Origin: Heterotrichella gracilis
Taxonomy: Eukaryota > Sar > Xanthophyceae > Tribonematales > Xanthonemataceae
NCBI GenBank assembly: GCA_032358255.1
Contig: JAULBX010025298.1
Span: 1 to 63,786 of the forward strand
Length of the DNA: 63,786 nt
Reading direction: 5' to 3'
Shown: positions 1 through 10,589 of the stretch, in pieces
Numbering within the stretch: the first letter of the stretch is position 1
Layout: every line of letters starts with the position of its first letter
The notes under the pieces: model-generated
What the model was told of the DNA's origin: nothing
Databases searched by the model: none
The model's input: only the letters and a program-made list of their open reading frames with translations
Made by a program: the position numbers and the translations under genes

Positions 1-1610
1 AAGGATTTAAAGAATACCGTAGCAGCTGCAACAAAACTCGAAATAATTAAAAGCCATTGATCATAATATTAATTGAACTGACAGTTGACTGTGGCTGGGC
101 GTATATACGTGCCATGGCTCCCTGCAACCAGAGGTTCAACAGTTTTCCTTCTCGTCTCTCCACAGCAGCCTGTCAGCCTGGAAGGTCTGGCCAAGGAACG
201 CACAGGTACAGGTAAAACGAGGTTCTTGATACTTGCGGCAACACAAGTCGAGCATACGTTGTAGCTGTACAACCCAGATAGCGTATATCAAGCCTCAACC
301 CTATGTTTAATGCATGCATGCATGTGCAGTTTCATCCACTTGCAAGCACGACTGGAACACTGGCAGGCCTATTTACGAGTCGTCACTGTGGTTTGGTTGA
401 CTTTGAGGTAAATAGCGCCTTAAACCTGTTCAACAGGTTACCTTACAAGGGTGAGGCTCATGAGGCTCTGTTGCATGCATGCATTGGCCTCATTTGGAAC
501 ACTGGCTTGCCAACCACGAGTCGCATCCTTCAACAGCTTGCGTCCATGCTATGCCAACTGTGATTCTTAGTTGATGGTCTTCTTAGCACCGTGAGTAGAA
601 GCACAGCCAACGCTCTCGCTGTTCTTGCAACAGGGTTTGCCCACTTGACGCCAGCTGGGACTACAAATCAGTGCCAGTATTGAGGGTTCTCAAGCACTGC
701 CCCTAGTGCTCCAACATCCATGGCCTCCACCAGCAGTGCCGACAGCACACCCACCACCATGCACAAGCTGCACCACATTTACACCTCGCCGATCTCACTC
801 TTCCAAGGCACGGCTGCAGCTGGTGTGCAAGCGGTAGCACGCTGCCCTGGCCGGTCCCAGTGAGGCCTGGAGTGACGTGAATATGTTCGCGTTCTACCAC
901 TAGCGGTGTTCAGTCCCGTGGTTGGGAACCAGGCTTGGAGCTACACCCTCTTTCACCGATAGTCTGCTGGGCACACGGAGCCTCAGGGCAGTTGGTTGCA
1001 AGGAGATCCTGGCTGCCTCAGTCCTGCCCGCCTATAGAAGCCATTCAGTGGTGCAGATGGGTACCTGCACTCTGTGATACATGTTTATGTCCGGGTGAGA
1101 TGAGCCCCAGGGATGGCTGTGGCGCTGTTGCCCTTATGAATTATCTATCTATCTAATCCGCCGTGTGTGGGGGCGTTTTATAAGTTACTTTCTAATCCAG
1201 TGCTCAAGAGTCTCAATATCGACACTGACAAGGGCACAGTGCCTAAGAATGACACGGACAAGGTCAAAGTGCCCATATTTTTTGGGGTTTATCTTAGGTT
1301 TGAGTGGAAATACTTCCGGCAGTAAAATAATGTATACTACTTGCTATTAGCTTTTAACTGGTTTCAAGCTTGCAAGCTCAATAGAGCATGCGTCCCACAT
1401 GTCGCATGTTGCCCAAACTGTGCACCAACATGTTGCTGCAACGAATGCCCCTCCCCTCCCTCAACCACCACCAAGATACCCATCAGAGGCGAGCCTGCAC
1501 ACCTCCTCTAATTCCATTCGCCCCCAACCCCCATAGCTCCCTCTTCAGGAATGTGAGCTGCCGGTGGAGGCAGGCAACTGCACACAATTGTGCTGCCCTC
1601 CATGCAGTAA
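1..1610. other. Left flank, no supported gene
   Basis: No open frame here shows a recognisable domain or a splice-consistent exon chain. The right end should hold the 3' untranslated region of the thymidine kinase gene. Visible structure is limited to CATGCATG palindromes near 309-322 and 474-483, a short TATC run near 1142-1155, and a weak direct repeat (GGAACACTGGC followed by CGAGTCG) at about 352-385 and 497-530. Confidence 0.6.
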
Positions 1611-4148
1611 TCACCGAGGCGAAGCTTCGGCCCCTGGCAGTGCCCTAGCCCCTGCGCTATCCGATGCAGCGTTGCCGTCTCCACTGCCCTCCACCACGAC
1701 CTCCAGCTCCCGCTTGAGGCAGGTCAGCTGCTGGTAGTGCGGGCGGCACACAGGCGCGTAGGTGTCTGCGCCCCCCACCAGCTCCTGCTGCTGTGAGGCA
1801 GCGATGCGCAGGGAGAAGAGGGCGGGGCGCGCGCAGTAGGCGCAGTCTGCAGTCAGCTTGGTGACGGCGTCTGCGTAGGGCACCACATCCAGCACCTGCA
1901 AGGGTTTTGGGGAGGATTTTAATAAGGGTTCTAGAGTGTTAGCGAGGGTACCGGCATGGTTTTGTGAGGAGTTTATTGAATCTGCAGGACGGTATGCTGT
2001 CAACAGGTTGCTTGGTGACTGCATGCGATTGGCAGCTGGGCACTTGTGTATGGACGATGACTAGCAACTGCACAGGGTTTGCCAAGGTTTGGTAAGTGGC
2101 GTGGAGAGGACAGGCAGCATAGCTGCATCTCCCTGCTTTGTATTTTACATATATATCCGACGCCTCCAAATTTTTGCCTGGTTTTGTGTTTGCACCATTG
2201 TCCCCCACCTGCCCAAACCGCCTGCGCATGAAGTCCCCATCCAGCCCCGCCAGCAGCACGGTCTTGTGGTGCAGGTCGGCTGCGGTGGTGCAGAAGTCAA
2301 GCAGGTCGGGGAAGAACTGGGCCTCGTCAATGGCAAGCACCTGCAGGGGAAGGGCAGCTCTGTTATTGATAATCGATGCAACAATTGTGTGATTTTCCTG
2401 TCATTCATTAGGGCGGGTGGCAAACAGGTTAGGAAAGAACTGAGCCTCGTCAATGGCCAGCAACTGCATGGGAAAGAGGTCCGGCGCCATATGGAACTGG
2501 AAACCCTAGTCCAACCCCAGCCCCTGCAATAACCCTGGCCCAAGGCCTGCAAAAATCCCTAGTTTCAACCTGCAAATACCCTGACCCAACCCTTGCACAA
2601 ACCCCTGTCTGCTTACCTGGTAGCTGTGGTAGTCCTCGTCTGACAGCAGCTGGCGGAATGCGGCCAAGGTGGGGGCGGCGTAGCACGGCTGCAGGGAAGG
2701 GAACACAACACAGGGGGTGAGCGGCACAGGACGAAGGATAGCATCATAGTGGCTGCACACTGGGTGGCTGCAGGATCTGGCATCATGGCATGGCGTCACT
2801 GTGCATGGCAGAACTACACCTACAAGTACAAATCATTATTACCACACGCATACCAGCCACAAAAGCCAGATCAGCCATCAACCTCGCACAAGGATGCACC
2901 ACTCACTCAGTCCTGTCCTGGCATTGACTAGTACAAATGATCGGGCAAAAAGCGACAAAACATGATGGCTCCACGGTGCTGGCAACCACCACTTGTCAAC
3001 CGTAACCCGTGCACTGACGTTGAATAACAAATGGGATGGGATGCCCCAAAAATTGCCATTCCAAAACAACTGCCCTACATACCAGTTGGGCATGGTTCCA
3101 ACTCCCAAGGCAAAGTTGGGACCATGCCCTTCACTGGTCATGGTGAAGGGCATGGTCCCAACCATGCCCTTCATGCACCTGGTGCGGCATGGTAACCCAC
3201 CCATGCACCCCATCCGTAGCCGTATACATGTTGGTTCATGCTGCATCTTAATTCATGCTGCACTCACCCGGCGCACTCCATTGTGTGTCACCACAAACGA
3301 GTCCGCATAGCGCGTGTCCTTCTCAGACTTGATCACAGCGACTCTCCTCCCCTCTACCTGCATCATCACACACCCCTGTCAGACTCGCACCCAACAGTAT
3401 TGCCTGCGTCCCTGTATGATTCACAAGCCAGAAGCAAGAATTGCAGGGCATAGTCTTGCCCTGCAATGCCATCAATAACGTTGGCATCCTGAACTATTTA
3501 TGCATGCCTGCACATGTCCTAGGGTTTGCTGTAGGGTTTGCCGGTCAGGATTTTGCGATGACCCCACCTCCTCTTCTGCCACCCTGCGCAGCAGCGCGCT
3601 TGTCTTTCCGGCAAACATTGGCCCGATGAACAGCTCAATCCTGCCGTGACGCTGCTGCAACAGGAGCTCCCCGTCAGGGGCAGTGGTGGGGGCATCGGCG
3701 CTCAAGCCCTCTTCCTGCGCCGCTGCAGAGGTGGGGAAGGGTTCAGGGTTTGGGAAAGAGGTTATGGAGTTGAGGGTATGCACTGATTAGGGTCAACAAT
3801 TTATGTATTAGTAAAGGGCTTTTAAGGTCAGCAGTGTCTAGGGTTTCGTGTCAGGGTCAGAGATGTGCTCTCCCAAAGGCCTTGGGTCATGCACTGTTTA
3901 GAGTTTGGGTTGAGGGTCTCTACCTAATTCAGATGTGGGTCAAGCAGTTACAGTGCGCACTGTCTTAAGGGTTCAGAGTTCTCACCTGACCCAACGGTGT
4001 GCACTGCTCTGTGGCGTGGCCGCAGGGAGGGTAGGCTGTGCTGGATGGGGGCGCTGTGGGAGTGGCGGAGGTGGGCTGTGCAGGTGGCCAGGCGCCATGG
4101 GTGGCATGCCAGTCGCGTGAGGCGGGTGGTGAAGGTACGGGGCAGCAT
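1611..4148 (-). CDS. Thymidine kinase, TK1 type, probably organelle-targeted
   Basis: Phosphorylates thymidine to dTMP in the pyrimidine salvage pathway. Six exons on the minus strand join in frame: 3986-4148, 3568-3722, 3268-3357, 2617-2688, 2209-2340, 1611-1895, giving 298 aa. Exon 2 has the P-loop (GPMFAGKTSALLRR), exon 3 the strand VAVIKSEKDTRYADSFVV, exon 5 the DEAQFF motif with the catalytic Glu. Exon 6 has the lasso and zinc region: CAYC, then ELVGGADTYAPVC. This matches plant TK1 rather than the herpes-type fold. The first ~55 residues, starting MLPRTFTTRLTRL, are rich in Arg, Ser, Thr and His and lack acids, like a mitochondrial or plastid presequence. The start is the first in-frame ATG of that exon; the exon 1 donor and exon 2 acceptor match in phase. 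It lies head-to-head with PUS10. Intron 4 holds a decoy copy of the exon 5 beginning, and intron 3 a 20-bp-arm hairpin. Confidence 0.93.
2414..2472 (-). repeat. Decayed copy of thymidine kinase exon 5 start
   Basis: Intron 4 contains a near copy of the acceptor and first ~45 bases of exon 5 (true exon 2209-2340). Read on the minus strand it encodes LLAIDEAQFFPNLF, against VLAIDEAQFFPDLL in the real exon. It keeps an AG acceptor but diverges after about 15 codons and has no matching downstream portion, so it is a partial duplication, not a functional alternative exon. Confidence 0.85.
3115..3162. repeat. Perfect 20-bp inverted repeat (hairpin) in TK intron 3
   Basis: Arms 3115-3134 and 3143-3162 are exact reverse complements, beginning GTTGGGACCATG, with an 8-base loop. 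Partial extra copies of the arm (CATGGTTCCAAC, CCAACCATGCCC) lie at about 3091-3102 and 3158-3170. It could be a decayed foldback element or a hairpin in the intron RNA; no transposon ends were recognised. Confidence 0.85.
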
Positions 4149-5303
4149 GGTGGTGGTGATAGTGGTGGTGACGGCGGGTGGTGTGTGGCCTGCCCCCGGC
4201 AGGCTCGACTAGCGTAGGATTTGGTGGTGCTGGTGCTGGCTGGTGGTGGTGGAGGGGCTGGCGGTAGCGGTGGTGGTTGGTGGAGGCGCTGGCGCCTGTC
4301 TGCAGGTTGGACTAGTACTTCAACAGTTCTGGTGTTTTGTTGGCCTGTGTCACCTGTCCTTGGCCTGCTTGCTTACGTGACCTTGGTGGGGAGGGTCCCT
4401 TATGCCGCTGCCATGCTGGGTCACCTTTCCTTAACTCAAGGGTAACCTATCCCTCTGTCCTTTCCCTCCTGTGTCCAGACACTTGCTGGCGGCTGGATAT
4501 AGGTTGTGCTAGTGTTTCAAGGGGACGCACTCCAGCGCTGCCTTGGGTTGGGGTATGACGGCAGTGGGATTCTCTGAAAACCCTGACTTGGAAGGAATGG
4601 TTTTGGGTGAGCGTTGGTCCTCAGCGGCCAAGCAGATGAGATGGGGTAAAAGAAAGCTTGTACAGGCTGCTGGCAAGTTAAACTTCAAAGCAGCAGCCAA
4701 TTACGCCTGTGAGGATGTGTCTGGCTGTGGTTTTTTGGGGGGCGCTGTATGCATGCATACGATAATCACATCCCTACTGCAACCAACAAGTGCTGACGGC
4801 AAGGTGCTGACTTTGAGAAGCGAGAACCAGGACGTTACAACCGCCGTCGTTATTTATATGGCCTGGGTTGCGGGTGTATCGCAAGCGTTTTGCACAGTGC
4901 TTGGTTCCAGCGCCGCGCCGGTCCCCCCGGACTGCCCCCCCCGGCCGTCGGGAGTCCCGACCTCAGCGCTGCAGCCAGGACTTTTAGGTCGGGTATTACC
5001 GTAGAGGCAGCATTTGACATCAGTCTGTTTTCCTGCGAGAGCGCGCTAGTACTTACTCTATTGCCGTGGACGTTCAGACCAGTGTTGTGCGTGTATGTGT
5101 AGTGAACCGATGGCATGCGCTTTATGCATGCATATGACCTTGCATACACCCGAAACTCGCCCAGCTTTGGCTAGCCGCTACCCCCCAACCTGTTAATCAA
5201 TATTTAATCCTGCCCGTTTCTAAACTCGCACTTCCGTTAGCTGCCCCAGGCCCACCACGCAGCTTGTCTGAAAACTTTACTATCAGAGGCCCCATCGCCA
5301 GCC
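4149..5303. promoter_or_regulatory. Head-to-head spacer between thymidine kinase and PUS10
   Basis: The two genes diverge from this 1.15-kb interval, so it must contain both 5' untranslated regions and promoters. The TK side is G-rich with GGTGGT runs (about 4149-4290). A 153-codon open frame (4543-5004, +) has no recognisable domain and no splice partner, and is taken as chance. No clear TATA box was identified. Confidence 0.55.
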
Positions 5304-8300
5304 ATGGCGTCGGCTCAGCCGGACGTGGCGCGATATGCTAAAGCTCTGGCAGGCGGCGGGTTGCTGCCAGCGGTGGCGGAGCTGTTGCAGCAGGAGGTGA
5401 GCCACTTGGCAGGACAGCACCCCAGTCCCTCAGAAGCATTCGATTGCTTCTGTGCTAGGAACTGGTACCAACACTCGAAGTGTGTCTGTGTTAGTACAAC
5501 GCAAACCCTAAGAGACACTGGAACTATCGTAATACCAATCTGCATATTGCAACGCCCAACTCCCAACTCCCCAAGCAGAGTGGGAACGATTGGGTAGAAT
5601 GGCAGTGACGTTGACGTCCCGCTTTGTTGGCAGGTCTGTCCCAGATGCTGCCTCAGGATCTCCGGGATCAGGAACCAGGTGTATGCATCCCCAGCACCCA
5701 CCAGCCAGCAGCTGTTACAGGAGCTTGTATCGCAGCGTTTGGTCACCGCGCCAAACCCTACCGAGCCAGCCGCCCAAACCCTAAACCCCACCACCTCACC
5801 AGCAACCGACAACCACACCCCTGGGGGAGAGGTGGCAATAAGTGGAGCACATTCAGAAACTCATGCAGGTGCCAATGGCGATGCCAGCAACGCATGCGCA
5901 CAGGCTGACGGCATGGCGATCGAGCACCCGCCACATGAAATCACCAGCACCAGTCCTGTGATACCATCGAACAGCAATGCAACCATCCCAGCAGACAGCG
6001 CGGATCCTGAAACCCATGTGGTAAATGGCGATGCGCATAGATCACATGCACCCGATGACCCACCAGGTGCAGCACATGCACCACTTGATTCAGCCGCAGC
6101 GCCAGCCGGCAGTCCCACAGATGCGGCGCCAGGTGGAAGCCCATCAGCTGCAGTGCCAGGTGGCGACACCTCAGAGGCAGCGCCAGGTGCCGACCCTGTG
6201 TGCCCCATCTGCTTGGGCATGCTTCAGGCGGTGGACGCATGTGCGCACCCGGGGGGGCTGTTCAGGGGACCCTTCCCGCAGACATGTGAGTTCCCAAACC
6301 CTTGAAACTCGGACCTTGGATTTTACACCCCACACACCTCGTGTTGCCCTGTCTGTGCCGTGTCAGCACTGCGCACATGCATGGCCACATGCCTCACATG
6401 AAACAGCCCAGCCTTGCACACGGGGCCTCTGTAAGACGTGTCATGCAGGGAGGAAGGAGAGTGGGCTGGAGCAGTGGTTGCCATGAGCGGCATGGTGCCA
6501 CCAACCACAAATGCATTGACCCTAGCATATTGGCCACCATGGGCATACATGGGCAATACATGGCCATGGGTTGGGTGGCCAAGTTTTCAACCCTCAATCC
6601 CCACCCATAAACCCTAAAGTATCCTCACCCCTTGGCCGCAGTGGGCGAGGGAGGCACATGGGGCCCCGCCACCTCCAGCAGCCCCGCCACCCTGGCAGCC
6701 ACATGCACCGCCGAGGGCCACGTGGCACCCGCATTTGCACTGGATGTCAGCTACCCAGCCTCTGTGGCACTGCGCCAGCTGGCAGCGTGGCGCTACCTGC
6801 AGGTATGGTCCCTACATGTATCATTTACACTGTTTCTTCTTTAGAAGAACCCTTAGAAAGGAAAGTATCTTTAATTCACCATACATCATTAAGCCTTTTT
6901 AATTTTACGTTTCAGCCCTAAACCCTCATCCGTGCGCAGGCCAAGTTCCCAAACTCAGCCTCCCTCAAGGCCAGCATGCAGGAGCGGGCTGTGGACTGCA
7001 AGGATGCGGTGCGCCTCAGCCTGGCGCAGCCTCTGGCGGAAACCCTAGGCAAGGGTTACGACTCGGGGGCGGAGCTGCGCGTGGGGGTCGTGTTCCTACA
7101 CCCCCAATCAGACAGGGAGACTGACTTTGTGTTTGGCAAGATGAACAAGCGCAAGCGGGGGCAGGCGGGGAACCAAGGTGGGTGCGCAGGTCTTACGCTG
7201 GTGAAAATGGCAGGGTGCCTGTGTAATATTGAAGCAATATACGCGCACGTTATTTTTTTGGCAAATCATGCAATTACAAATGGAATGAGCGCATGCTCAG
7301 GCTGTCTCCACCCACATGTATGGTCAGATATCTGCATGCCCCTGCAGATCCACACACCCCCTCTTTTTAATAATAATAAGCATCAAATGGTCCTTTAAAA
7401 ATAAACAATCAAAATTAAATTTGGATGAATAAGTAAATCCTGCATTGTACTTGTCACAGGCCGCGCCGCCACCGACGCCATCACCCAGGGCCTGCTGCGC
7501 CACCCCCTGCAGGACTTCTGCCAACACTCCCCCTGGCCACCCACCCACCAGGCCAAGGGGTGCTACGTCATCACGCGCACGTGGCACCGGCCGGTCTATG
7601 TGGGCGCACGATACCTCAAGGTAGCTTTCTTTTGCACTCTGTAGGTGGCCCTGTCGCATATGGTAGACTCATCATGTGTACTAAGTACCTCAGGTGGTTT
7701 TCTGTAGTGCCCTTTTCTGTGTTGACTTGCACCTGTCCATGTCACATCATACGTAAATGGTAGAAGTGAAGAAGCTGGTTAGTAGCATACCCTAAACCCT
7801 AAACCCGAAGTTGCTTACACCCGTGTGCGCTCCGGGCCTCCAGCTGCAGCGCGGCATCAGCCAGTCGCCTTGGGTCATCGATGGCGTGCGCAAGGGGGAG
7901 ACGTCAGTGCAGGAGGAGATTGCGGCGGTGCTGGTGGGCACGTTCAGGGGGGACCACTACAAGTTCATCACGGCAGGTGGGGGCCTGACATGTAGAGTGG
8001 TCATGGCACATCCACAAGGGCAGATGCAGCCTGCAGTTGTTCTGTCACCAGGCTCTGCAACATCATGCTGCATGTCTGGGGTGAAGGGTTTTGATGGGGG
8101 TTTTGTAGGTGATAACCTGGCTGCATGACTGGACCATATGTAGCAAAATAAATAGTGTGTATCAGGAGCCGCGTGGAAGGCTATAAATGATGGGATAATT
8201 ATAAAGGATTTTGCCTGTGTGCAGGGCGCGAGGACTATGACGTGCGCATGCTGGGCCACGGCCGCCCCGTCATTTTCGAAATCCAAAATCCCCAGGGAGG

Positions 8301-9829
8301 CATGCCGTCCCAGCAGGATTTTGACCGCATGCGAGAGGAGATTGCCGTGGTAAGGGTTGGGGTTTAGGGTTTAAAATGGCTTCGGGTTTTGGGTGGATTT
8401 AGGTAAAGGTTACTTAGTAAACTAGTTGGTTACGTGCATCCCAGCAATACAGCCAGGTTAGCAGTCAGTCATGCACATTCGGCACCATGCAGGTTTTAAG
8501 GTATTGGATTTAAATTTTAAAATGAAATTGGGCTTGCAGGCACAAGGTACGCAGTCTTGGTTATGGGTTTGTGTTTACGCTAAAGCCCCAATTGTTGCAA
8601 CTGAACACCCCACACCCTACATTGCAGGCCAACTCTGGGGTCCAGGTGGCTAGCCTGCAGGCCGCCTCCCGGACAGACCTGCAGGCGCTGAAGGAGGGGG
8701 AGTCGTCGAAAGAGAAGAGCTACGTGGCGCTGTGCCGACTCGACCGCCCGCTGACACCTGGCGACGTGGCACAGCTGGATGCGATCAAGGATCTGATGCT
8801 GTACCAGCAGACCCCGGTCAGGGTGTCGCACAGGTAGGCCCTAAACCCTAACATCTGAACCCCAAAACCTAAGTTGTATGGCGATGCGGGACCTGGTGCT
8901 GAATTAGCAGACCCTGGTCAGGGTGTCGCACAGGTATCACACAACCCTCGATCTTTAGAGAACCCTAATCCCGGGGCACAGGTTTGAGGTGGAGGGGGGC
9001 ACGGTGTTGGGGAACGAGGGCATGGGAGCGGTTAGGTGTGTGAAGGGGATAGTGTGTGTTCTCGTCAAGAGGGAAGCGCTGTACCTGGTGATTGGTGCTG
9101 TGTCGCCATGTTGGTTGTATTATGATAGTAAGCCTTAATTGCACTCACAGTCCCAAATATACCCCTGCAGGCGAGCTGACCTGATACGCGAGAGGGCCAT
9201 CCGCACCCTGCGCTGCCAGCCTCTGCCCGAGGACCCATGCGCCTTCCACCTGCACCTGCGCACACAGGCAGGCACATACATCAAGGTGAGCCCCTTTTCC
9301 TAGGGATGGCCTCCATTTAGGTTTCTTGCCAGTTCCCTCTAATATTATTGGCTTATACAGGTTCTATGCTTGAACACTGGCCATCCGCCCTGCATGCACT
9401 CCTGCCTTTTAATTCGCTTCAAAGTGCCAGTGTCCTGTAAGCCTCTGCAAGCAAGGCTCCTCTGCATGGTAGGATGAACACTTCATAACGCCGCCGCCGA
9501 CATTGCCTGAGGCTTAATTGCGCGCACAGCCTTCCCCATATGAGTGCAAAATCAACCTCTAGGTACTTGGGTATGCCATACTGGGTACTACTGTGATTTT
9601 GTAAGCTAAATGGTACCCTTTTCCTCTTCCTTTCCAGGAGTTTGTGCACAGCGACGAGGGGCGCACCAAGCCCTCTCTGGGCGATTTGCTGGGATGCAAG
9701 GCTGATATTGAGTCCCTGGATGTGCTGGAGGTGCACGTGGACCTGTTCCTGCCACCAGGGGCCAAGGCGGGGGATGGGGGCGGGGTGGCGTGGGAGGGTG
9801 CCAGTGGGGATGCAGGGGATGGGCCATGA
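5304..9829 (+). CDS. PUS10: tRNA pseudouridine synthase Pus10
   Basis: Pus10 family enzymes make pseudouridine 54/55 in the tRNA T-loop. Ten exons join in frame: 5304-5396, 5634-6285, 6642-6802, 6940-7177, 7460-7620, 7844-7976, 8225-8349, 8628-8833, 9171-9285, 9638-9829, giving 691 aa. The catalytic motif spans the exon 6/7 junction: AGREDYDVRMLG, in which the Asp before VRML is the expected catalytic residue. C-terminal family blocks are clear: RPVYVGARYLKLQRGISQSP, SHRRADLIRERAIRTLR, then AGTYIKEFVHSDEGRTKPSL. The N-terminal zinc domain has CPRC (exon 2 start) and CPIC (about residue 200). The CxxC pairs are about 165-170 residues apart because of a Pro/Ala/Gly/Asp-rich insert; the human protein is 529 aa with a much shorter spacing. 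The start is the first ATG before the CPRC exon. Converges on RME-8. Confidence 0.94.
8881..8940 (+). repeat. Decayed copy of PUS10 exon 8 3' end and donor
   Basis: Intron 8 repeats the last ~55 bases of exon 8 (about 8779-8836), including the string GGTGTCGCACAGGTA that spans the splice donor. The copy has an in-frame stop (GAATTAGCAG replaces TGTACCAGCAG). Between exon and copy lies CCCTAAACCCTAA. Use of the second donor would read straight into TAG after the true exon end. Confidence 0.88.
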
Positions 9830-9912
9830 CAGCGTGACGGCATGACGGCATGACGGCATGACGGCCCATCGGATGGGGATGGGGTGGCGTGGGAGGGTGC
9901 CGGTGGGGATCC
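9770..9912 (+). repeat. Duplicated PUS10 tail sequence plus ATGACGGC tandem repeat
   Basis: The coding end GGGTGGCGTGGGAGGGTGCC (about 9781-9800) is repeated after the stop at about 9884-9903. Between the copies is a tandem (A/G)TGACGGC run of four units (about 9832-9863). The second copy lies in the presumed 3' untranslated region. Confidence 0.8.
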
Positions 9913-10589
9913 CTTGCCAAGGGAGGGGGAAGGCCTGGCGGCCTGAGGACGCGGCGATGCGCATTGGTGTACTGTTTTGCTAGGACAGATTACAAACAAT
10001 GGTATGTTCAACAGTTATCATTGTGCGAGGTGATCAGACATGACATGCCACATTGTGCTGCAAGGCCAATGGCATGTGGCATCTGTTTAATCCAAAGCAC
10101 AGTCAAAGGATTCTGCGCTGTTGTACAGATATTGTGCACTATGGCACTGCTGTCGCACTACACGCAAACAGTAATCTTTAAATGTATGCACTGACGAGAG
10201 CTAACTTCCATTCTACACCAGCGCTCTCCACTGGAGGTAATCTACCCACTTCCGCCGCTTTGCGCAGTACAGCTCAGCCTGGCGAAACCACCCTTCACCC
10301 AACATGGTACAATATGTGCATGCATGGGACAGGAAATGACGTGATTTTGCTATCCCCTCCTTGTGTTTTGGAGCCAAATCCCGCAAACAATCCCCACACA
10401 AACAGTCCTAAAAAAGTGAACAGATTTTCATTCATCACATAATTCTAGATGAATTCTAGACACAGGTGATCACTCCCCCCGCCACCACCACCCCTGTCAC
10501 CCCCAGCGGCTGCTTGCACGCCATCAAACCACAAACCACAAAAAAAGCCCCCAAAACAACAACAAAAACAGATCCATTTTCCCCAGTAA
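9830..10589. other. Convergent intergenic region, PUS10 / RME-8
   Basis: Holds the 3' ends of two convergent genes. After the tandem repeat the DNA is lower in G+C; no further coding exon is supported. Poly(A) signals in this group (TGTAA in chlorophytes) are too short to assign. Confidence 0.5.

Noticed and set aside
1611-4148. Viral thymidine kinase acquired by transfer
   Set aside because: The zinc lasso and exon structure fit plant-type TK1, with a presequence and six introns; nothing suggests a viral source.
4543-5004. 153-codon open frame between TK and PUS10
   Set aside because: No domain, no splice partner, lies in a divergent promoter region; composition mirrors flanking noncoding DNA.
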